DNA from: Pseudomonadota bacterium
GTDB taxonomy: Bacteria; Pseudomonadota; Alphaproteobacteria; Rhizobiales; Xanthobacteraceae
Length of the DNA: 64,000 nt
Assembly: GCA_023422775.1 (NCBI GenBank)
Contig: JAFAGM010000076.1
Span: forward strand, 40,322-104,321
Reading direction: 5' to 3'
Shown here: positions 40,825 to 49,005 of the stretch, piece by piece
How positions within the stretch are numbered: the stretch's first letter is position 1
Layout: every line of letters begins with the position of its first letter
The notes under the pieces: model-generated
Databases searched by the model: none
What the model saw: the letters and a program-made list of their open reading frames with translations, nothing else
Told to the model about the DNA's origin: nothing
Translations under genes and position numbers: made by a program

Positions 40825-41568
40825 TCAGCGCCCGAGATTTGCGCTTGTGTAACTTTCGAAGACGTCGGGCGTGTCTCCGTCCATGCGAATGGTCCCGTTC
40901 TCGAGCCAGATCGTCCGCTTGCAGAATGACTTCAGGAGATCGGGCGCGTGGCTGGCGAAGACCAGGATCTTTCCCTGCTCCATGAATTCGAACATCCGCC
41001 GCTTCGCTTTCTCCGCAAAACGAATGTCGCCTGCACCCATGACCTCGTCGATCAGCAGGATCTCCGGATTGATGCTGGTCGAGACCGCGAAGGCGAGGCG
41101 GATGAACATGCCCGCCGAATAGGTCCTGACCGGATAATCCAGGAACTCACCCAGCTCGGTGAACGCCGCAATCTCCGGCAGCTTGTCCTCGATTTCCGCC
41201 GGGGACATTCCGAGCAGCAGGCCTCGGATGCGGATGTTGTCGTAACCTGACTGGTTCATCTCGAAACCGGTGGCGAACTCGAACATCGGGCAGACATGGC
41301 CTTGCACGATCGCGGTGCCTGACGTCGGCGGGTAGATGCGCGCCATCACCTTGAGAAGCGTGCTCTTGCCGGCGCCGTTGAGTCCGATCAATCCGACGCG
41401 CTCGCCTTGCCCGATGGATACGTCGATCCCCTTCAATGCGTCGAATGCGTATACGCCCGGGTCCTTCCCGGAAAAGCGTCCGGCCAGCCAGTCCTTGAGG
41501 CCACCTCCGCCCAGCTGGCCTGTAAAGCGAATCCCCACATTATCGAGACGAATGGCCAGTTCGGTCAC
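40825..41568 (-). CDS. wzt: Polysaccharide ABC exporter ATPase (Wzt/RfbE/KpsT type, short form)
   Basis: A 247-residue ATPase with GTG start 41568 in a GTGA overlap with the permease gene. Walker A GLNGAGKSTLLKVMARIYPP, the family-typical MFEFATGFEMNQSGYDNIRI after the Q-loop, signature YSAGMFIRLAFAVSTSINPE and Walker B ILLIDEVMGAGDIRF. It powers export of lipid-linked O-antigen or capsule chains. It ends soon after the nucleotide-binding domain (ESYTSANLGR) and lacks the C-terminal carbohydrate-binding domain of O8/O9a-type Wzt, so chain-end recognition, if any, lies elsewhere. Confidence 0.9.
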   Translation of the reverse strand: MTELAIRLDNVGIRFTGQLGGGGLKDWLAGRFSGKDPGVYAFDALKGIDVSIGQGERVGLIGLNGAGKSTLLKVMARIYPPTSGTAIVQGHVCPMFEFATGFEMNQSGYDNIRIRGLLLGMSPAEIEDKLPEIAAFTELGEFLDYPVRTYSAGMFIRLAFAVSTSINPEILLIDEVMGAGDIRFAEKAKRRMFEFMEQGKILVFASHAPDLLKSFCKRTIWLENGTIRMDGDTPDVFESYTSANLGR

Positions 41569-42362
41569 AGCAGAAAAACCAGCCGATTGTCGAACCTGCG
41601 TGCGACGACGGTCGCGACAAGCCACACAGTCACGATATAGGCGAGTACGAAGCCGTAATATTCCAGCGGGGCGAAGGTCGCTTCCAGGATCGGCCGCCTC
41701 ACGATGTCGATCAGGTAGTACAGGGGATTATAACGATAGACGAAATCAAGGTGCCGCTCCTCCAGCACCTTGATCGGAAACATGATCGGCGTGACGAAGA
41801 AGACGACCTGGAGCAGGCCGCCAAGCGCGTGCGGCCAGTCCCGAAAGCGGGTTCCCAGATAGGCGGAAATCACGATATGGCCCAGCGCCGCACAATTGAG
41901 AAGGACGAGCCCGGGGATCGCCGCCAGCCATCCCGACAGGCTGAAGCGGCCAAAGAAGACCTGCATCGGAATGATGGCGCAAAATCCGATCAGCAGGATG
42001 ACGTTGTAATTGACGAGCGCGCGCAGCAGGTAGATCTGCTTCGGATAGGAGAACTGCTTGATGTATCCCTCCGCCCCGACAAAGGCGGCGCCGGCTTCCG
42101 TGAACGTGGACAAAAGGAAACCCCAGAGAACAAAGCCGGTGATGAGGAAGGGCAGGAACACCGACATTTCCTGACCGAACATCATTCCGTAGACAAAGCC
42201 CGCCCCGCCGACGAACAGCCCAAGATTGATCAGTATCCAAAGCGGTCCGATGAACGATCGGCGGAAACGCGCCTTGATGTCTTGCATGCCCATGAACGTC
42301 CAAACCCGCCAGTGCCGGAGGGACGTCAGGGCGTCGAACAGAAGCTGTCGGTCTGCTGTCAT
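41565..42362 (-). CDS. wzm: Polysaccharide ABC-2 exporter permease (Wzm/RfbD/KpsM type)
   Basis: A 265-residue membrane protein from ATG 42362 (MTADRQLLFDALTSLRHWRV), overlapping the acetyltransferase stop by 4 bp. The RRSFIGPLWILINLGLFVGG segment is the ABC-2 hallmark. Six membrane helices follow, with PIMFPIKVLEERHLDFVYRY and NPLYYLIDIVRRPILE near the end. With Wzt it exports finished undecaprenyl-linked glycan to the periplasm. Confidence 0.9.
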   Translation of the reverse strand: MTADRQLLFDALTSLRHWRVWTFMGMQDIKARFRRSFIGPLWILINLGLFVGGAGFVYGMMFGQEMSVFLPFLITGFVLWGFLLSTFTEAGAAFVGAEGYIKQFSYPKQIYLLRALVNYNVILLIGFCAIIPMQVFFGRFSLSGWLAAIPGLVLLNCAALGHIVISAYLGTRFRDWPHALGGLLQVVFFVTPIMFPIKVLEERHLDFVYRYNPLYYLIDIVRRPILEATFAPLEYYGFVLAYIVTVWLVATVVARRFDNRLVFLL

Positions 42363-42862
42363 GATTGCACATTCCTCCTGAGACCCATGCGAATGAGGCC
42401 ATCGAAGCGGGCTTCCTCCGTAAATCCGCAGCGCATGTAGATCCCAATTGCCTTGTGGTTGTTCTCCATCACTTCGAGCGTGAGATGGGTCAGCTCCAGG
42501 GCCTCCATTCCGAAGCGGGCAAGCGCCGCACAGCTGCGCGTCATGTATCCCTTCCCGCCGTGCCCGGGAGCAACCAGAAAGCGCCCGACTTCCGCGGTGC
42601 CATTCGCTCTGTCGACACCGTAGATCCCGCAAAGTCCGACGGGCTGTCCCTCCGCTTCCACGACAAAGCAGAAGTCGTCATCCTTCTTCAGATAATGTTC
42701 GTACCAGGCGCGATGACCGGCCATCGTCAGTCTGTCTGATGTTTTGAACCAAATTCTGGCATCGTCACGATTCCGCCAATCGAGAATGGCGGCAAGGTCC
42801 CGTTCCTCAGCCAGCCGAAGCGTGATCGTTTCGTCTCCGAATGGATCGATCCCGGGTTTCAT
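42359..42862 (-). CDS. GNAT-family sugar N-acyltransferase (PseH/WecD-like)
   Basis: A 167-residue GNAT protein from ATG 42862: ITLRLAEERDLAAILDWRNR, DFCFVVEAEGQPVGLCGIYG, the acetyl-CoA loop GRFLVAPGHGGKGYMTRSCA, LTHLTLEVMENNHKAIGIYM and RCGFTEEARFDGLIRMGLRR. It overlaps by 4 bp both the aminotransferase gene before it and the permease gene after it. Placement directly after a DegT-type sugar aminotransferase indicates it acylates the new amino group of a nucleotide-linked amino sugar. Acetyl is the usual group. Confidence 0.8.
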   Translation of the reverse strand: MKPGIDPFGDETITLRLAEERDLAAILDWRNRDDARIWFKTSDRLTMAGHRAWYEHYLKKDDDFCFVVEAEGQPVGLCGIYGVDRANGTAEVGRFLVAPGHGGKGYMTRSCAALARFGMEALELTHLTLEVMENNHKAIGIYMRCGFTEEARFDGLIRMGLRRNVQS

Positions 42863-43986
42863 CGCGCGCTTTTGCGGACGATCTCGGACACCATGTCGAC
42901 ATCCGCTCTGCTCATGCCCAGATGCAACGGCAACGAGATGACTTCGCGTGAAGCAGCCGCGGAACGTGGGCATGCATCCGCAGCCGACGCATACATCCTG
43001 TATTCCGTATTGTCGCGATAGTGCACGCCAGGAAAGACGTCGGCACCGTTCAGCGCCGACATGACTTCCTCCCGGTTCTGCACGCGAATCTGGAAGAAAT
43101 GGCGGGCCGATTGACACCCCGGCGCCATCTGAATGCTTTGCACGGCGTTGGCGCCGGCGAGGCGGTCGTCATACAGGGCAGCGAGTTCCCGTCGAACCGC
43201 ATTGTCTTCATCCAGATACTTCAGGGAAACCAGCCCAAGCGCCGCCATGACCGAATTTCCGTGATACTTGAAGCCGACTTCCTCGACGTCATACATCCAC
43301 TTGTAATTGCCCTGCGACGAAGTCCGGGCATAGGTGTCCTTGTTGATGCCGAGCCAGGCAAGCTTGCGGGCCCGTTCGTCGTCATCTGCGTCCGACCAGC
43401 AAATCATTCCGGAGTCGGCGGTAGGCAGATTCTTCACGGCCTGAAAGCTGAAAACCGCGCAGTCGGATTCCGCCCCGACATGGCGGCCGTTCAAGCGAGT
43501 GCCTGCCATGTGGGCAGCGTCGAGAATGAGCGCGAGCCCGCGACGCTTGCAAAGCTCGACGACGCGCTCGTACTGGCCGGTGTTGCCGCCGAGGCCCACG
43601 AATACTACAGCGCGCGTTCGTGGACCGATCTTGCGTTCAATGTCGTCGGGATCCAGGCAGAGGTACTGATCCACGTCGGCAAATACGGGCTTCAAGCGCT
43701 CGTAAAGAATGGCGTGATTGGTCGAGACGAACGTAAGCGGTGTGGTGATGACCTCATCGCCTTCCGCCCATCCATGTTTCGTGCGGAGCATGTAAACCGC
43801 AAGATGCAGCCCGGAGGTGGCGGAATTCAGGAAATGCGAAAAGCGAAGCCCACTGTAGTCCGACCACGCCTTCTCGAATGCCACCGTCTTGAAGCCGAGG
43901 CCGGTCCACCCCTTCTCGAGGCACTCACGAATTTCCGCGAGACATTCATCGACACGGAACTTTGGGACGAAAACCTGAATTGTCAT
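42859..43986 (-). CDS. DegT/DnrJ/EryC1/StrS-family nucleotide-sugar aminotransferase
   Basis: A 375-residue PLP enzyme: VFVPKFRVDECLAEIRECLE, GWTGLGFKTVAFEKAW, TTPLTFVSTNHAILYERLKP, ILDAAHMAGT (PLP-ring Asp), and the lysine in FSFQAVKNLPTADSGMI. Family members use glutamate to convert a keto-sugar nucleotide into an amino sugar. The likely substrate is dTDP-4-keto-6-deoxyglucose made by RmlB in the same operon, or a 3-keto isomer. The product would be dTDP-4-amino-4,6-dideoxyhexose, then acylated by the next gene. The stereochemistry cannot be told. Confidence 0.85.
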   Translation of the reverse strand: MTIQVFVPKFRVDECLAEIRECLEKGWTGLGFKTVAFEKAWSDYSGLRFSHFLNSATSGLHLAVYMLRTKHGWAEGDEVITTPLTFVSTNHAILYERLKPVFADVDQYLCLDPDDIERKIGPRTRAVVFVGLGGNTGQYERVVELCKRRGLALILDAAHMAGTRLNGRHVGAESDCAVFSFQAVKNLPTADSGMICWSDADDDERARKLAWLGINKDTYARTSSQGNYKWMYDVEEVGFKYHGNSVMAALGLVSLKYLDEDNAVRRELAALYDDRLAGANAVQSIQMAPGCQSARHFFQIRVQNREEVMSALNGADVFPGVHYRDNTEYRMYASAADACPRSAAASREVISLPLHLGMSRADVDMVSEIVRKSAR

Positions 43987-44975
43987 CTGAGATCGCCTGC
44001 CGGTCGCTGAGATTTGCCAGAGATCAAGGAACGATCCGGAAGTTCCTGTGTCCCGGAACTGGGGAATGATGAGAAAGTCCTGAGCGGGGTGACGACCTCA
44101 TGAAGAAAGCGCTCGGCGCCCGTTTTCCAGTCGGCAAGCACGACACCGAATGTCCGGCTGATCTTGCTCGTGTCGAAGCGCGAGTTGAGTGGGCGCTTGG
44201 CTGGCGAGCCATAATCATGTTCGCTGATGCGCTCGATATTCGAGAGGTCGAGGCGCATTGGCATTCCCAATCGTTTCGCGCCCGCTACGAGGAAGGAGGC
44301 ATACTCGTGCCAATTCGTGATGCCACCGGCCGCGAGATGATAGACTCCTGAAATGTCGGCAGCGAGGCCACTCTGCTGGATCTGCCGCAACGCAAGCGCC
44401 GTGACGTCCGCAACGAGGGGCGCACTGGTGGGCGCGCCCATGCAATCGTGGATAACCTTGATGTTGTCGCGCTCCTGAGCCTGTTTAAGGACTGAAAGCG
44501 CGAAATTGGTCCGCCGACTGGCATAGATCCAGCTGCAGCGAAAAATCAGGTATTTTCCGCCGATGGCATGAATCGCTTCGTCGCCCGCCAGCTTGCTCTT
44601 CCCATATGCGCTGAGTGGCTTCGGGGAAACCAGTTCATCGTAAGGCCCGGGTTCCCGCCCGTCGAATACATAGTCGGAGGAATAATGTACCAGCCAGGCA
44701 TTCAATTGTTGCGCTTCCTCGGCAAGGATCTTCACCGCCCGCGCGTTGACCTGGTAGGCCAGTTCTGCTTCGCGCTCGGCTTCATCGACTGCCGTATAGG
44801 CGGCCGCATTCACGATGAACGATGGGCGAAGCGAGCGAACTACCTGCCGCAGCTGCTTTTCATCGGTGAGGTCGGCGTGCTGTCGATCCAATGCCACGAC
44901 GGACCCCATTAGCGACAGTGCACGCTGCAACTCCCAGCCGATCTGGCCGTATCTGCCAAGGATCAGGATGGTCAC
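43983..44975 (-). CDS. rmlD: dTDP-4-dehydrorhamnose reductase RmlD
   Basis: A 330-residue SDR-type reductase, GTG start 44975 (GTGA overlap with rmlA). ILILGRYGQIGWELQRALSL is the nucleotide-binding start, FIVNAAAYTAVDEAEREAEL and VHYSSDYVFDGREPGPYDE are RmlD signatures, with Y-x3-K in SAYGKSKLAGDEAI. It makes dTDP-L-rhamnose, the last step of the pathway. The C-terminal 35 residues (FSSFPSSGTQELPDRS onward) are Ser/Pro-rich and extend beyond the usual RmlD of about 295. Confidence 0.92.
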   Translation of the reverse strand: MTILILGRYGQIGWELQRALSLMGSVVALDRQHADLTDEKQLRQVVRSLRPSFIVNAAAYTAVDEAEREAELAYQVNARAVKILAEEAQQLNAWLVHYSSDYVFDGREPGPYDELVSPKPLSAYGKSKLAGDEAIHAIGGKYLIFRCSWIYASRRTNFALSVLKQAQERDNIKVIHDCMGAPTSAPLVADVTALALRQIQQSGLAADISGVYHLAAGGITNWHEYASFLVAGAKRLGMPMRLDLSNIERISEHDYGSPAKRPLNSRFDTSKISRTFGVVLADWKTGAERFLHEVVTPLRTFSSFPSSGTQELPDRSLISGKSQRPAGDLR

Positions 44976-45862
44976 GAACCTATCGCCTTATCTGCTTCCA
45001 GAACATATCGCAGGTACTGCCCGTAACCGCTCTTGCTGAGCGGCTCCACGAGATGGGCCAGTTGCGCGTCGTCGATCCATTTTTGCCGCCAGGCGATCTC
45101 TTCGGGAGACGCAATCTGGATTCCCTGCCGTTCCTCCAGCGTCGCCACGAATTGGCTGGCATCAAGCAGCGATTGATGTGTACCCGCGTCGAACCATGCA
45201 AAGCCACGGCCCATGACCTCGGCATGAAGGGCGTTCCGCTCGAGATAGATGCGATTGAGATCCGTTATCTCGAGTTCTCCGCGCGGCGATGGCCTGAGAC
45301 TTCGCGCGTGCTCGACAACCTGTCGATCGTAAAAGTAGAGACCAACAATGGCGAAGTTCGATTTCGGTTGTTTGGGCTTCTCCTCGATGGAAGTCACGTT
45401 TCCCCGGCTGTCGAAACTCGCGACGCCGTAGCGCTCCGGATCATGGACGTGGTGGGCAAAAACCGTAGCCCCTTCTGTCCGCGCGCTGGCGTTCTGCGCG
45501 AGCCTGGTCAGGTCATGACCGTAAAAAATGTTGTCGCCAAGGATCAGGGCCGATGGACTGTCACTGATGAATTTTCCGCCGATGATGAAGGCCTGCGCCA
45601 GCCCATCCGGCGAGGGCTGCGCGGCATAGCTCAGTTCCAGCCCCCATTGGGCGCCATCTCCGAGCAGCATGCGGAAAAGCGGCAGATCTTGTGGTGTCGA
45701 GATGATGAGTATCTCGCGGATGCCACTCAACATGAGGGTGGTGAGCGGATAGTAGATCATCGGTTTGTCGAACACAGGCAGCAGTTGCTTGGATACGACC
45801 TGCGTCGCCGGATGCAGCCGGGTGCCGGCACCGCCGGCAAGGATGATGCCCTTGCGCGTCAT
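44972..45862 (-). CDS. rmlA: Glucose-1-phosphate thymidylyltransferase RmlA
   Basis: A 296-residue enzyme from ATG 45862: KGIILAGGAGTRLHPATQVV (nucleotide loop GGxGTRL), KQLLPVFDKPMIYYPLTTLM, LILGDNIFYGHDL, YGVASFDSRGNVTSIEEKPK, FAWFDAGTHQSLLDASQFV. It makes dTDP-glucose from dTTP and glucose-1-phosphate. ATGA overlap with rmlB upstream and GTGA with rmlD downstream. Confidence 0.95.
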   Translation of the reverse strand: MTRKGIILAGGAGTRLHPATQVVSKQLLPVFDKPMIYYPLTTLMLSGIREILIISTPQDLPLFRMLLGDGAQWGLELSYAAQPSPDGLAQAFIIGGKFISDSPSALILGDNIFYGHDLTRLAQNASARTEGATVFAHHVHDPERYGVASFDSRGNVTSIEEKPKQPKSNFAIVGLYFYDRQVVEHARSLRPSPRGELEITDLNRIYLERNALHAEVMGRGFAWFDAGTHQSLLDASQFVATLEERQGIQIASPEEIAWRQKWIDDAQLAHLVEPLSKSGYGQYLRYVLEADKAIGS

Positions 45863-46911
45863 GGCAGCGCCATTCCAAGGCGTTCGCCGCGGTAGACTCC
45901 GGAGCGGATTCGTTCCCACCAGCTCCGGTTGGCGAGATACCAGGCCACCGTGCTCTTGAGGCCGGATCTGAACGTCTCGCGCGGCCGCCACCCGAGGCGT
46001 TCACCTATCTTGTCTGCATTGATTGCGTAGCGGAAGTCGTGTCCGGGACGATCGGAAACGAACGTGATGAGATCGGAATGCGGCTTCGACTTGGGTGACA
46101 GCTCGTCCATCAAGGAACAGATTGTCTGGACTACGTCAATGTTACGCATTTCCGCTCCACCTCCGACATTGTACGTCTCGCCTGGCTTTCCTTCACGCAG
46201 GATGAGATCGAGAGCGGCAACATGATCGTAGACGTAGAGCCAATCACGCACGTTCTCACCGCGTCCGTAAACGGGAAGTTGACGTCCCTCGAGGGCGTTG
46301 AGAATTGTCAATGGGATCAGCTTCTCGGGAAATTGGCCCGGGCCGTAGTTGTTGGAGCAGTTGCTTACGAGAGTCGGCATACCGTAGGTGCGATGCCAGG
46401 CTCGAACCAGGTGATCGGAGGCGGCCTTGCTGGCGGCGTAGGGAGAGTTCGGCGAATAGGGTGTTTGTTCCGTGAAGGCTCCTTCGGCGCCGAGTTCGCC
46501 GTAGACCTCGTCCGTGGACACATGATGAAAGCGGAATCGCGCCTTGCGCGCCTTGTCGAGCTGGTTCCAGTAGCCGCGTGCGGCCTCGAGCAAGGTGTGC
46601 GTTCCCTCGACATTGGTGCGGATGAATTCGGCGGAACTATCGATCGAACGATCGACGTGGCTCTCCGCTGCCAGATGCATCACCGCATCCGGCTGATGAT
46701 CACGGAAAATCGCCTCTACGCTGTTTCGATCGCAGATGTCGGCTTTAACGAAGACATAGTTCGATGCGCGAGCAAATGGTGCCAACGAATCCAGGTTGCC
46801 GGCGTAGGTCAAGGCATCGAGGTTGACGACGCTTGTGCCCGGCAGCGCCACGAAATGGCTTACCACAGCGGATCCGATGAACCCGGCCCCTCCTGTAATG
46901 AGCAACTTCAT
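45859..46911 (-). CDS. rmlB: dTDP-glucose 4,6-dehydratase RmlB
   Basis: A 350-residue extended SDR: KLLITGGAGFIGSAVVSHFV, LAAESHVDRSIDSSAEFIRT, HHVSTDEVYGELG with the catalytic Thr-Asp-Glu, YAASKAASDHLVRAWHRTYG (Tyr/Lys), CSNNYGPGQFPEKLIPL, YNVGGGAEMRNIDVV. It converts dTDP-glucose to dTDP-4-keto-6-deoxyglucose, the branch point for rhamnose and probably for the amino sugar of this operon. 4-bp overlaps on both sides. Confidence 0.95.
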   Translation of the reverse strand: MKLLITGGAGFIGSAVVSHFVALPGTSVVNLDALTYAGNLDSLAPFARASNYVFVKADICDRNSVEAIFRDHQPDAVMHLAAESHVDRSIDSSAEFIRTNVEGTHTLLEAARGYWNQLDKARKARFRFHHVSTDEVYGELGAEGAFTEQTPYSPNSPYAASKAASDHLVRAWHRTYGMPTLVSNCSNNYGPGQFPEKLIPLTILNALEGRQLPVYGRGENVRDWLYVYDHVAALDLILREGKPGETYNVGGGAEMRNIDVVQTICSLMDELSPKSKPHSDLITFVSDRPGHDFRYAINADKIGERLGWRPRETFRSGLKSTVAWYLANRSWWERIRSGVYRGERLGMALP

Positions 46912-47480
46912 CGCGGGGCCTCATACCGGAATACATCGGGGATATTCTGGAAAGACGGCCAGTGCCGGTCCTTTTCCGAAAGCAGAACGCTCTCCGTTTG
47001 CGGCCACTCGATGGCAAGGTCGGGGTCGCTCCACAAGACGCCCTTGTCATGATCCGGGGAGTAATAGTTGCTTACCTTGTAGATAACTTCCGTATCTGGC
47101 TCGAGGGTAATGAAGCCATGGGCAAAGCCAACCGGTACGAAAATCTGATTCCAGTCGTCGGCGGAAATCGCCGCGCTTGCATGCTTGCCGTAAGTCGGTG
47201 AACCGACGCGGAGGTCGACGGCGACATCCAGAATTGCTCCGCGGACAACGCGGACCAGCTTGTCCTGGGCAAATGGGGGGACCTGGAAATGCAATCCGCG
47301 CAACGTGCCTTTTTCAGCAGAGAACGATTGATTGTCCTGGACGAAGTCGATGTCGAGGCCTGCTTCAGCGAGTCCTTTGCGTGTGTAGACTTCCGAGAAG
47401 AAGCCGCGACCGTCCTTGAATTTGTGCGCCTTGATCACCTTTACTGCGGCGATACGGAGATCTGTAACGTCAAATGCCAT
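46908..47480 (-). CDS. rmlC: dTDP-4-dehydrorhamnose 3,5-epimerase RmlC
   Basis: A 190-residue cupin-like epimerase from ATG 47480 (MAFDVTDLRIAAVKVIKAHK): FKDGRGFFSEVYTRK, FVQDNQSFSAEKGTLRGLHF with the conserved RGLHFQ, DVAVDLRVGSPTYGKHASAA, FVPVGFAHGFITLEPDTEVI and YKVSNYYSPDHDKGVLW. It epimerises C3 and C5 of dTDP-4-keto-6-deoxyglucose. It overlaps rmlB by 4 bp and follows the GT2 gene by 20 bp. Confidence 0.95.
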   Translation of the reverse strand: MAFDVTDLRIAAVKVIKAHKFKDGRGFFSEVYTRKGLAEAGLDIDFVQDNQSFSAEKGTLRGLHFQVPPFAQDKLVRVVRGAILDVAVDLRVGSPTYGKHASAAISADDWNQIFVPVGFAHGFITLEPDTEVIYKVSNYYSPDHDKGVLWSDPDLAIEWPQTESVLLSEKDRHWPSFQNIPDVFRYEAPR

Positions 47481-47500
47481 GAGATAGCTCTCGTCTAGCG

Positions 47501-48430
47501 TCAGAGTTTGCCGAGGGCGGCAGCAACGACGAGGCTGATGTTGCCGGCTACTGTCTGGCGTTGAACGCCAAGTTTGCGGAGCCCTGTCACGCGGTGCCAT
47601 GTGGGTTGCATCCTCAAGGCAATCAAGTCGTCCAGCAGACGTCTGTTGTCGGCAGTCAGCAGATGACGAACGCGATCCAGCGCGAGAAGGTTCGTGTCCA
47701 TCCAGGATTTGAAGAGCCCGTCCGTCAATCGGGCCAATCTGCTGGCGCGTGCCTTCAGGCTTGTATTCTCACCGATCAGATTGCTGCCGTGCTGCCGATA
47801 GAGAGTATGGGGCTCATGGTCGTAGATCACTTCACCGCCCGCGCCACTGACAAGCTGGTAGAGCCACCAATCATGGACCACGATATCCATAGGTCCCGCC
47901 TTGCGCGCCAGTTGGTGCGCAGCACGGTTCATCACCATCGTATTGCCGCCACCGATGTTCTGCACTACCGCGTTTGCGAAGCTTGGCTGACGCTTAAAGA
48001 GGGGAGAGAGACGGATCTCTCGACCGCTCACATCGGCAATACGGGTACGGGCGGCATACAGGGCCGGCCTTGCAGGTGGAACCCGGGTCAGGCAATCAAG
48101 AGCGCGTTCGAGTTTACGGGGTTGCCAGATATCATCCTGGTCGGAAATCGCGCAAAAGTCGGATACGGGAGCTGAGCATATCGCTGTCAGAAAATTAGCA
48201 GCGAAACCCTTGCGAGGTCCGTCGCTATAATTCACTTCGTTGCTGTTTCGAACCCGAGTTCCAAATCTTCTCAAAATTTCGAGAGTAGCGTCAGTCGACC
48301 CGTCGTCGCTGACGTAAAGGTTCCAATTGGTGTGTGTTTGGGCAACGAAGGAACCCAGCTGCTCCTCGAGGAACTTCTCACCGTTGAAGGTGCACATGAT
48401 TACGGTGACGGAAGAGTCACTGTATTCCAT
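47501..48430 (-). CDS. GT2 glycosyltransferase (rhamnosyltransferase-like), first gene of the polysaccharide operon
   Basis: A 309-residue GT-A enzyme: VTVIMCTFNGEKFLEEQLGS, WNLYVSDDGSTDATLEILRR, FCAISDQDDIWQPRKLERAL with the D-x-D/QDDIW motif common in rhamnosyl- and related transferases, IGGGNTMVMNRAAHQLARKA, VHDWWLYQLVSGAGGEVIYD and PHTLYRQHGSNLIG. With RmlABCD encoded right behind it, dTDP-L-rhamnose is a plausible donor (inference). It opens an 11-gene leftward operon ending at 36905. Confidence 0.85.
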   Translation of the reverse strand: MEYSDSSVTVIMCTFNGEKFLEEQLGSFVAQTHTNWNLYVSDDGSTDATLEILRRFGTRVRNSNEVNYSDGPRKGFAANFLTAICSAPVSDFCAISDQDDIWQPRKLERALDCLTRVPPARPALYAARTRIADVSGREIRLSPLFKRQPSFANAVVQNIGGGNTMVMNRAAHQLARKAGPMDIVVHDWWLYQLVSGAGGEVIYDHEPHTLYRQHGSNLIGENTSLKARASRLARLTDGLFKSWMDTNLLALDRVRHLLTADNRRLLDDLIALRMQPTWHRVTGLRKLGVQRQTVAGNISLVVAAALGKL

Positions 48431-49005
48431 AGGTGCGCTCCCGCAAAAGACTCAACTCCAACGCTGTCTGGCCGAATGAGCGAGGGCCCCTTGCCGGATC
48501 TAAAGCTGCTCGGGAATTGCCCGGGCAGTTGATCTCGCAGCACTGGTACCGCGGCAGCAAACAGCACTCGACGCAGCAACTCCTGCTGACGCGCCAGGGT
48601 GTTGTTTCACTGCAATCGCATTGTCCCCACGCTTGCAGACGGGCAAACACCTCACGCAACTATCGATTGCGTGAGTCGTAGCACATCTACAATTCCTGAC
48701 TCGGCTTGTCCACCTGGAGTCAGATGTTCCGCGATCATATTTCCTCATTGGAACTCGCTCGAATATGCACATCGACGTGCGTAGTCCTGGCTGAACGTCT
48801 GTGAAGATCAAAGCCGATTTCAAGCGCTGTGCGATGTATCCGACATACCGATCGCTCCTTTGAAACCGGCTCGCAGTCGCGAGTCCGCGCTCTAACAGCC
48901 GCTGGTATTCATCATATCGTGATCTGGCCTGCGCCGAGTGGCGCATTCCTGAATGACGAATGGAGAGAGTATGCGGGATACACGACAGGCGAACGGCAAG
49001 TCGCC
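48431..49005. other. Region upstream of the polysaccharide operon, no recognised gene
   Basis: About 575 bp between the GT2 start and the AbrB-type gene stop. It should hold the operon promoter, which I cannot place. A minus-strand open frame of 148 codons (48500-48946) contains a plausible segment (RYDEYQRLLERGLATASRFQ) but becomes Cys/Arg-rich and lacks a ribosome site, so it may be a decayed gene end or chance. Confidence 0.45.

Noticed and set aside
36036..48430. tRNA-Leu as the attachment site of a genomic island carrying the polysaccharide genes
   Set aside because: No integrase and no direct repeat of the tRNA 3' end found; dsbB lies between. Only the 38-41 kb gene looks compositionally foreign.
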